From: Hyphomicrobiales bacterium | GTDB taxonomy: Bacteria; Pseudomonadota; Alphaproteobacteria; Rhizobiales; Aestuariivirgaceae | Direction of reading: 5' to 3' | Assembly: GCA_026987255.1 (NCBI GenBank) | Contig: JALSNA010000397.1 | Span: 1 to 7,799, forward strand | Length of the DNA: 7,799 nucleotides | Shown here: positions 1 to 5,527 of the stretch, piece after piece | Position numbering within the stretch: position 1 is the stretch's first letter | Layout of the letters: every line of letters starts with the position of its first letter | Notes under the pieces: generated by a model | Database searches by the model: none | Seen by the model: only the letters and a program-made list of their open reading frames with translations | Told to the model about the DNA's origin: nothing | Translations under genes and position numbers: made by a program

Positions 1-89
1 TGGTCGCCCGCGGTGTCCACCAGATTGATTTGCGCATCCGGCAGCGCATCCTTGATCAGCCGGATGATGTCATCGGGATTCATCGCCAT
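1..89 (-). CDS. BolA/IbaG-family protein, N-terminal part (runs off the left edge)
   Basis: Only the first 29 codons are in the window. The protein begins MAMNPDDIIRLIKDALPDAQ and continues INLVDTAGD before the edge. This matches the start of BolA/IbaG proteins: a first helix (DDI..LIK.ALPDA) followed by a strand and a 'D.AGD' turn that normally leads to a conserved His region. The family consists of small proteins of about 75-100 residues that work with monothiol glutaredoxins in iron-sulfur cluster and iron homeostasis. The start at 89 is chosen because an AGGAG lies at 97-101, seven bases upstream; the in-frame ATG at 83 would be too far away. The gene has the same orientation as the hyf operon but is separated from hyfI by about 270 bases and has its own candidate promoter. 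The family call is inferred from the N-terminus only, since the functional core is outside the window. Confidence 0.75.
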   Translation of the reverse strand, partial: MAMNPDDIIRLIKDALPDAQINLVDTAGD

Positions 90-96
90 GAAAGGG

Positions 97-101
97 CTCC
101 T
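97..101 (-). promoter_or_regulatory. Ribosome binding site of the BolA-like gene
   Basis: AGGAG on the minus strand, seven bases before the ATG at 89. It decides the start between two in-frame ATG codons at 89 and 83 in favour of 89. Confidence 0.7.
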
Positions 102-126
102 GCATCTCGTTGCCTTGGGAGGCCGG

Positions 127-155
127 ATAGTAAAAACGCCAGGGGATGCACGCAA
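127..155 (-). promoter_or_regulatory. Candidate sigma-70-type promoter for the BolA-like gene
   Basis: On the minus strand a -35-like TTGCGT (150-155) is followed after exactly 17 bases by a -10-like TACTAT (127-132). Each box is a partial match to consensus (3/6 and 4/6). Transcription would start near position 120, giving a leader of roughly 30 bases that contains the AGGAG at 97-101. The position and spacing fit well, but this is a pattern match only. Confidence 0.4.
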
Positions 156-219
156 CCCTCTTTCCACCCTGCGCGACCAGGATGCAGCCAAACTGCGGGA
201 AAAGAAGGGCAGGGCATCA

Positions 220-251
220 CGGCAGCAACCAACAGCGCCTTGCTGCTGCCG
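220..251 (-). repeat. Inverted repeat (hairpin) downstream of the hyf operon
   Basis: In the minus-strand RNA, CGGCAGCA (251-244) pairs with TGCTGCCG (227-220). Three more inner pairs (CAA with TTG) follow after a small internal loop, leaving a seven-base loop, GGCGCTG. It lies about 110 bases after the hyfI stop. No U-run follows, so it is not a canonical intrinsic terminator; it could be a pause site, a 3'-end stabiliser, or chance in GC-rich DNA. Confidence 0.4.
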
Positions 252-361
252 AACCTCATGACCGGCCTTGAAAAGCTCTCGCCAATATTGCTTTGGCCTG
301 CTCAACAGTGGTGGGCTTTCCGCCGTGTTCCGGAAGGCCTTTTGGGTTCCCTGACAGAAAA

Positions 362-871
362 TCAGGCGGCGAGGAGGGCCAGCAGGCCACAGAGCAGGTC
401 TTTTGGGCGCGGCGGGCAGCCGGGGATGTGCAGATCGACCGGCAGAACGTCCGAAACCCGCCCCACACAGGCATAGGAACCGGCAAAGACGCAGCCATTG
501 CAGGCGCAATCGCCCGCCGCCACCACCCATTTCGGCCCCGGCGTGGCGGCCCAGGTGCGCTCCAGCGCCACCTTCATGTTGCGGCTGACCGGCCCGGTTA
601 CCAGCAGCACGTCCACATGGCGCGGAGAGGCGGAAAAGTGCAGGCCAAAACGCGAAGCGTCGTAAATGGCGTTGCCGATGGCGTGGATTTCCAGTTCGCA
701 GCCATTGCACGAACCGGCATCGACCTCGCGGATGCTCAGCGAGCGGCCCAGCAGGCGGCGGGCGCTCTTGTCCACGTTGCGCGCCAGCTCCTCCAGCGCC
801 TGCCCGGAGGGGGCCGGCGCCTTTTCGGTTGCCGGCGGGCCGAAGATGGATTGCAACATCAGGCTTTTCAT
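362..871 (-). CDS. hyfI: HyfI: NuoB-like iron-sulfur small subunit of an Ehr/hydrogenase-4-like complex
   Basis: A 169-residue protein of the small-subunit family shared by complex I (NuoB) and group 4 [NiFe] hydrogenases (HycG/HyfI). The expected ligands of one [4Fe-4S] cluster are present: C55 and C58 in DAGSCNGCELE, C122 in GDCA, and C152 in PGCPPRP. In the family this cluster passes electrons at the interface with the large subunit; the protein sits on the cytoplasmic side of the membrane arm. There is no signal peptide. Additional cysteines occur at C124, C127 and C135, making a second CNGC motif, and at C161; from memory most relatives have small or hydrophobic residues at the first three. 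The start at 871 has an AAGGA upstream (884-880 region) at about ten bases; an ATG five codons in is an alternative. It follows hyfG after a 35-base gap and is the last gene of the operon. Length suits the short Ehr-type HyfI rather than the roughly 250-residue E. coli proteins. Confidence 0.9.
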   Translation of the reverse strand: MKSLMLQSIFGPPATEKAPAPSGQALEELARNVDKSARRLLGRSLSIREVDAGSCNGCELEIHAIGNAIYDASRFGLHFSASPRHVDVLLVTGPVSRNMKVALERTWAATPGPKWVVAAGDCACNGCVFAGSYACVGRVSDVLPVDLHIPGCPPRPKDLLCGLLALLAA

Positions 872-906
872 GGCTCTTGCTTCCTTGAAGGTTTTTCGCC
901 CAGCGG

Positions 907-2469
907 CTACAGGTCATGCCCGGAGTAGGAGCAGTTGAAGGACTTGTTGCACAGCGGGAAGTCGGCGACGATATTGCCGTATATGACAGCCTCCAGCAGT
1001 GGCCACTGGAACCAGGACGGATCGCGCAGGTGGCAGCGCGCGACAAGGCCTTCCTCATCCAGCCGCAGCCATGCCAGAACATCGCCCCGGAAGCCTTCCA
1101 CCACGGCCACGCCTTCGCGCACCTGTGCGGTGTTCCCGGGCAGCTCGGCGGTCAGATCGCCTTGCGGCATGTTGTGCATGATGGTGCGCACCAGGCCGAT
1201 GCTTTCGCGGATCTCGTGAATGCGCACCCACACGCGGGCATTGACGTCGCCCTTGTGCATGACATGCATTTTCACCGCAAGAGAGTCGTAGGGCGGGTAT
1301 GGCAGGCTCAGGCGGGCATCAAAGGCGCGCCCCGAGGCCCGGCCAACATAGCCGCCCGCGGCAAAGCCTTGCGCCAGGGCCGGGCTCAGGCGGCCGGTGT
1401 TGCGCACCCTGTCCTGCAGGGAGGCGGTGGTGTCGTAGATTTCGACAAGTTTCTCCAGCCGCTCGTCCAGACTGTCCAGCAACAGTTGCAGGACATGCGC
1501 GCCTTTCTCCGCATCCAGATCGCGGGCAACGCCGCCGGGCACGATGCAATCCATCATCAGCCGGTGCCCGAAGCAGGTATCGGCGGCCCGCAGCACGTCT
1601 TCGCGCAGAACGCCGAAATGGGCATGCAGGAAGGCAAAGGCGGCATCATTGCAGATGGCTCCCGTGTCCCCCAGGTGATTGGCCAGGCGCTCCAGCTCCG
1701 CCATGAGGGCGCGCAACCATGCCGCGCGCGGCGGAACCTCCACCTCCAGCGCCGCCTCGCAGGCGCGCGCGAAGGCAAATGAGTAGGCCACGGTGCTGTC
1801 GCCGCAGGTGCGCGCCGCAATCCTTGCCGCTTCGGCGGGCGGCTTGCCCTGCATCAGCCGCTCCACGCCCTTGTGGGTATAGCCCAGGCGTTCCTCCAGC
1901 CGCACCACCGTCTCGCCGGCGCATGAAAAGCGGAAATGCCCCGGCTCGATGATGCCCGCATGCACCGGGCCGACGGGGATTTCATGCACGCCTTCGCCTT
2001 CGACCGGCAAAAAGGCATAATCTTGCGTCTCGTCCTTCTCTTCGCCGGATTGCGCGGCATCGGCCTTTTCGTTCAATGGATGGCGGATGGGCCAGGCGCC
2101 ATGATCCAGCCATGGCCGCCCATCGGGCAGGCCGCGGGCGCCATGTCCATACAGATCCTGAATGGCGCGCTCCAGGCGGATGGCGGCGGGATGGCGGGCG
2201 CCTATGGACGGAAAGGCGCCATCCTCCACGGCCAGGGAGACTATTGCAAAGTCCTTTTCGTCAGGGGCAAAGAGGGCCATGTGCACATCTTGCGCATCGG
2301 CCCACAATCCCATCAGGTCAAGGCCCTTTCCGAGCCTGCCGCCCAACTCCTCCCACATGGCCGCATCGATGCGAAAGCGTGGCGCGCCGCGCTGGGCCCG
2401 CTGCTCTTGGCCATTGGCGCGCAGAAGCTGGATCAGCCCCTGCTTCTGCCGTGTCTGTTCCGTGCTCAT
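907..2469 (-). CDS. hyfG: HyfG: fused NuoC/NuoD-like large subunit lacking the [NiFe] ligands
   Basis: A 520-residue protein. Residues about 35-130 are NuoC-like, including HPAAIRLERAIQDLYGH and a following PD.RPWLDHG.WP. Residues about 160-520 are NuoD/HycE-like, starting with IPVGPVHAGIIEPGHFRF and LGYTHKGVE. In true [NiFe] hydrogenases four cysteines (RxCGxC near the front and DPCxxC near the end) hold the metal centre. Here the first motif reads RTCGDSTVAYS: C222 is kept, but the second Cys is Ser225 and the usual His is Tyr229. The second motif reads DPSWFQW, with Ser485 and Gln488 in place of both cysteines. The C-terminus continues 32 residues beyond this and ends SYSGHDL, with no sign of the protease-processed tail of hydrogenases. 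The protein is therefore not expected to bind nickel. The start at 2469 is chosen because it forms an ATGA overlap with the hyfF stop; a longer frame to 2523 would run into hyfF. Cysteines at 507 and 513 are unusual. Confidence 0.9.
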   Translation of the reverse strand: MSTEQTRQKQGLIQLLRANGQEQRAQRGAPRFRIDAAMWEELGGRLGKGLDLMGLWADAQDVHMALFAPDEKDFAIVSLAVEDGAFPSIGARHPAAIRLERAIQDLYGHGARGLPDGRPWLDHGAWPIRHPLNEKADAAQSGEEKDETQDYAFLPVEGEGVHEIPVGPVHAGIIEPGHFRFSCAGETVVRLEERLGYTHKGVERLMQGKPPAEAARIAARTCGDSTVAYSFAFARACEAALEVEVPPRAAWLRALMAELERLANHLGDTGAICNDAAFAFLHAHFGVLREDVLRAADTCFGHRLMMDCIVPGGVARDLDAEKGAHVLQLLLDSLDERLEKLVEIYDTTASLQDRVRNTGRLSPALAQGFAAGGYVGRASGRAFDARLSLPYPPYDSLAVKMHVMHKGDVNARVWVRIHEIRESIGLVRTIMHNMPQGDLTAELPGNTAQVREGVAVVEGFRGDVLAWLRLDEEGLVARCHLRDPSWFQWPLLEAVIYGNIVADFPLCNKSFNCSYSGHDL

Positions 2470-3908
2470 CCCAGCAACCTTGCCACTTCCTGAAACCATT
2501 GCGTCAATGCCTGTGGCAGCCACAGGCCGGCCAGCAGCACCAGCCCCATGTGGATGTAAATGGGCAGACTGGAGGCGCGCACCGGCTGCGCCTCGCCCTT
2601 CGGCGGGCTGCCCAGCAGAATATCCTGCAAGTGCATGATGAGCGCTCCGAAGGCCAGCAGAATGCCCCCGGCCAGAATGATGGCCAGCAGCGGCTGACGG
2701 GCAAACGTGGTGGTGATCACCAGAAATTCACTGGTGAACACGCCAAAGGGCGGGATGCCGGCTATGGCCACCACGCCCAGCGCCAGGGCCAGCGCCAGCA
2801 TCGGATTGCTCTGGGCCAGGCCAGTGATGCGCGAGAGCCGTTGGGTGCCGCGCGCCTGGGCTATGTGGCCGACGGAAAAGAAGATGGCCGATTTCGTGAG
2901 GCTGTGCATGGTCATGTGCAGCAAACCGGCGAAATTGGCCAGCGGGCCGCCCAGCCCGAAGGCGAAAGTGATGATGCCCATGTGCTCGATGGAGGAATAG
3001 GCGAACAGGCGCTTGATGTCGCGCCGGCGATAGAGCATCAGGGCGGCAAAGATCAGCGACACCAGCCCCATGACCATCATGATGGGACCGCTGGGAATGA
3101 CGCCGCCATTGCCCGCCATGATCATCTTGATGCGCAACAGGGCATAAAGCGCCACGTTGAGCAGCAGGCCGGAGAGCACCGCCGAGATGGGCGTTGGCCC
3201 TTCGGCATGGGCATCGGGCAGCCAGGCGTGCAGCGGCGCCAGGCCGACCTTGGTGCCATAGCCGGCCAGCAGAAAGACGAAGGAGAGCGACAGCAGCGCG
3301 GCGTTGAAATTGGGCGCGGCGCGCATCAGATGTGTCCAGGTCAGGGCGGCGGAGCCCTCGCCGAGCACCTGCTGGGCGGTAACATAGAGCAAGATGGTGC
3401 CGAAAAAGGCCAGCGCGATGCCGATGCTGCCGAGGATGAAATATTTCCAAGCCGCCTCGATGGCCTCCGGCGTGCGGTAGATGCCGACCATGACCACGGT
3501 GCTCAGCGTTGCCAGTTCTATGCCCACCCACATCAGGCCCAGGTTGTTGCTCAGCAGGGCCAGGCTCATGGCGCCCATCATGGCCTGATACAGGGCATGG
3601 TAGAAACGCAGATGGCCGGGTGTCAGATGGCCCTTTTCCAGTTCGTAGGAAATATAGGAGGCGCTGAAAATGCTGGTGGTGAAGCCGATGAAGGTGTTCA
3701 GCGCCACCAGATAGATGTTGAAACTGTCCACCAGAAGGAGCTCACCGGCCACCCGCCGGGTTGCGAACAGCATCAGCGCGCCTGTGAAGGCCAGCGCCGA
3801 GAGCAGCATGTTGAGCCCGGCGCCAAGGCGGTAGTTGGAAATGACAGCCAGGCTGACTACGCCCAGCACTGGCGCACCCAGAATGAGAATGAAGGCCAAT
3901 GTGCTCAT
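2466..3908 (-). CDS. hyfF: HyfF: antiporter-like (NuoM/NuoN-type) membrane subunit
   Basis: A 480-residue, very hydrophobic protein of the proton-conducting membrane transporter family that includes NuoL/M/N, Mrp antiporter subunits and HyfF. It would lie in the cytoplasmic membrane with about 14 helices and take part in proton or sodium translocation. Charged residues typical of the channel are visible: Glu131 in WVGIELATL, Lys155 in AWKYF, Lys220 in GYGTKVGLAPLHAWLPDAH, Glu308 in SSIEHMGI, His331 and His335, Lys339 in HSLTKSAIFF, and Glu394 in GVFTSEF. At the helix-8 position where HyfB has Lys249, HyfF has Asn251 (LLNVALYALLR). The length is close to that usual for HyfF. The start overlaps the hyfE stop as ATGA (3905-3908), and its own stop overlaps the hyfG start in the same way (2466-2469), so translation is probably coupled on both sides. 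Confidence 0.92.
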   Translation of the reverse strand: MSTLAFILILGAPVLGVVSLAVISNYRLGAGLNMLLSALAFTGALMLFATRRVAGELLLVDSFNIYLVALNTFIGFTTSIFSASYISYELEKGHLTPGHLRFYHALYQAMMGAMSLALLSNNLGLMWVGIELATLSTVVMVGIYRTPEAIEAAWKYFILGSIGIALAFFGTILLYVTAQQVLGEGSAALTWTHLMRAAPNFNAALLSLSFVFLLAGYGTKVGLAPLHAWLPDAHAEGPTPISAVLSGLLLNVALYALLRIKMIMAGNGGVIPSGPIMMVMGLVSLIFAALMLYRRRDIKRLFAYSSIEHMGIITFAFGLGGPLANFAGLLHMTMHSLTKSAIFFSVGHIAQARGTQRLSRITGLAQSNPMLALALALGVVAIAGIPPFGVFTSEFLVITTTFARQPLLAIILAGGILLAFGALIMHLQDILLGSPPKGEAQPVRASSLPIYIHMGLVLLAGLWLPQALTQWFQEVARLLG

Positions 3909-4567
3909 TCCATGTCTCCCCTGTGGGCGCTCAGTTCGTCCACGTCGATGGTGTCGAAGCGTTCACGGATCCTGAAGATGAAGATGCCGAAGACGAAAAA
4001 CGCGATCAGGACGGAAAAGGCCACCGACACCTCCACCACCAGAGGCATGCCCCTGGCGCCGGAGGCAGCCAGGATCAGGCCGTTTTCCAGCGCCATGAAA
4101 CCGATGATCTGGGAGATGGCATTGCGGCGGGTGATCATCATCAGCATGCCCAGCAGGATGATGGCCAGGGCCAGGGCCAGATCCTCCCGTTCCAGGCCGG
4201 TTTCCATGCTGGCGGCGGGAAACACGACCATGATGGCCAAAATGGTGAGGAAAACCCCGGCCAGCATGGTGATGTTGGTGCTGACAACCTGCTCGATGGT
4301 GCGCGCGATCTGCAGTTTGTGCACGATGCGGCGCAGCATGTAGGGAATGAGACCAGCCTTCATGACCAGGGCGATGAAGGCGGTCACATACAAATGGGGG
4401 GCCGCCTGCACATGCGCCTGCCAGGCCACGGCCAGCGCCAGCGCCAGCGCCTGCACGGCGAAAACATGGATCAGCCCCAGCAGCCTTGCCTGATAGAGCA
4501 GCGCGAAACTGCAAATCAGCACGATGGTGGCGAGAAAATGCGATATGTCGAAGCCGGTCGAACCCAT
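3905..4567 (-). CDS. hyfE: HyfE: membrane subunit with NuoK-like part
   Basis: A 220-residue integral membrane protein matching hydrogenase-4 component E. The C-terminal half resembles NuoK: a conserved glutamate inside a helix (Glu161 in IGFMALENGLILAA) and a second at Glu179 (VVEVSVAF). In complex I such residues form part of the proton path next to the NuoH subunit. The N-terminal part adds helices carrying Lys70 in ALVMKAGLIPYMLRRI, a segment typical of HyfE. The protein ends in a charged cytoplasmic tail (residues 200-220). It starts three bases after the hyfC stop; a CAGGAAAG in the hyfC end could serve as ribosome binding site. Its stop overlaps the hyfF start. No frameshift or truncation is visible. 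Confidence 0.9.
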   Translation of the reverse strand: MGSTGFDISHFLATIVLICSFALLYQARLLGLIHVFAVQALALALAVAWQAHVQAAPHLYVTAFIALVMKAGLIPYMLRRIVHKLQIARTIEQVVSTNITMLAGVFLTILAIMVVFPAASMETGLEREDLALALAIILLGMLMMITRRNAISQIIGFMALENGLILAASGARGMPLVVEVSVAFSVLIAFFVFGIFIFRIRERFDTIDVDELSAHRGDME

Positions 4568-4570
4568 GGC

Positions 4571-5527
4571 CTACATCTTTCCTGAAACGAACAGCAACAC
4601 CATGGCGATGAGCCCCAGCACCAGCGCCCCTCCGAGGAACTCCGCTACCCTGAACAGGCGCATCTTGGAGACCGAGACCTCGCCCACCGCCAGCAACGCG
4701 GCCAGGAGCGTCATCTTGACGAGCCACAGGCCCATGCCCAGGAACTGCGCGGCCAGCCCCATTGGCGGCGTGGCGATGCCATATGGGAAGAAAAGGCAGG
4801 TGATGAGCGAGAAGTAGAAGACCAGCTTCAGCGCCGCCGCGGCCTCGATGAGCGCCAGGTGACGGCCGGAATATTCCAGCACCATGGCTTCGTGAATCAT
4901 CGTCAGCTCCAGGTGGGTGGAGGGATTGTCCACCGGAATGCGGGCGTTTTCGGCCAGCGACACGATGATGAGGGCGATCAGCGCCAGTCCCATGGAGGCG
5001 CGCAAGACGAACGGCTGCGACGCAAGATGGGCGGCGATTTGCGACAGCTGGGTGGTGCCGGCCAGCAGGGCTGTGGAAAAGACGATCATCAGCATGGCCG
5101 GTTCGGCCAGGGCGGACACCATCATCTCGCGCGAGGAGCCAAGGCCGCCGAAGGGGGTGCCGATATCCATCCCGGCCAGGGCCAGAGCGAAGCGCGCCAG
5201 GGCCAGCAGGGCGACGATGGCAACCAGATCCGCCGTCCAGTTGAACATCAGGCCGGTGGCGAAGGTGGGAGTAAGGGCGGCAGCGATCCAGATGGCGGCA
5301 AAAATGACATAAGGGGCAACGCGGAACAGCCAGGAGGCATTGTGCGCCAGCAGAACGTCCTTGCGCATCAGCCGCGCCAGATCGCGGTAGGGCTGCAAGA
5401 TGGAAGGGCCCTTGTGCAACAGCAGGCGCGCCTTGATCTTGCGCACCAGCCCGGTGAGCGCCGGGGCCACCGCCAGCACCAGAAACATCTGCACGCCCTG
5501 CATGAGAAAATCGCCCGTCAGTGCCAT
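4571..5527 (-). CDS. hyfC: HyfC: NuoH-like membrane anchor subunit
   Basis: A 318-residue membrane protein of the NuoH/HycD/HyfC family, which ties the soluble electron-transfer arm to the membrane arm. The N-terminal motif KGPSILQPYRDLARL (39-53) is typical. A loop around 119-143 (GMDIGTPFGGLGSSREMM...) and the long conserved segment at 193-221 are present, the latter with Glu193, Asp200, Glu207, Glu213 and Glu218 (ENARIPVDNPSTHLELTM then IHEAMVLEYSG). In complex I the equivalent loops line the quinone chamber and the entry to the proton path. Rough count is eight helices. The start at 5527 overlaps the end of hyfB by 10 bases and gives the usual family length. The upstream GGTGGTGGC is a weak ribosome binding site, which suggests translational coupling to hyfB; an ATG at 5503 is a less likely alternative. 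The reading frame stays open much further upstream, but there it is only antisense-free shadow inside hyfB. Confidence 0.9.
   Translation of the reverse strand: MALTGDFLMQGVQMFLVLAVAPALTGLVRKIKARLLLHKGPSILQPYRDLARLMRKDVLLAHNASWLFRVAPYVIFAAIWIAAALTPTFATGLMFNWTADLVAIVALLALARFALALAGMDIGTPFGGLGSSREMMVSALAEPAMLMIVFSTALLAGTTQLSQIAAHLASQPFVLRASMGLALIALIIVSLAENARIPVDNPSTHLELTMIHEAMVLEYSGRHLALIEAAAALKLVFYFSLITCLFFPYGIATPPMGLAAQFLGMGLWLVKMTLLAALLAVGEVSVSKMRLFRVAEFLGGALVLGLIAMVLLFVSGKM

Larger units (their letters stand above)
102..361. other. Intergenic region between hyfI and the BolA-like gene
   Basis: I see no convincing gene in this stretch on either strand. It holds the candidate promoter of the BolA-like gene (127-155) and a hairpin (220-251). 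A minus-strand reading frame from 363 down to 256, offset from hyfI, yields a fairly protein-like peptide. Its third codon positions lack the strong GC bias of the neighbouring genes, and it has no start of its own. No hairpin followed by a T-run is present, so an intrinsic terminator for the hyf operon is not supported. Confidence 0.6.

Noticed and set aside
256..363. A protein-like stretch after hyfI in a shifted frame (containing NPKGLPEHGGKP and TTVEQAKAILARAFQGR), perhaps a frameshifted HyfI extension
   Set aside because: HyfI already ends at a normal place after the PGCPPRP motif. The stretch has only about half G or C at third codon positions, unlike the neighbouring genes, and no start or ribosome binding site of its own. 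A comparison with close relatives could reopen this.
2470..2523. A longer HyfG start at 2523
   Set aside because: It would overlap hyfF by nearly 60 bases, and the added residues resemble nothing in the family. The ATGA overlap at 2466-2469 is the standard arrangement.
2076..4343. A very long open frame on the plus strand, antisense to hyfG, hyfF and hyfE
   Set aside because: It is a by-product of GC-rich codon use on the other strand. The translation is rich in Gln, His, Gly and Arg with no recognisable domain, while the minus strand there encodes clear family proteins.
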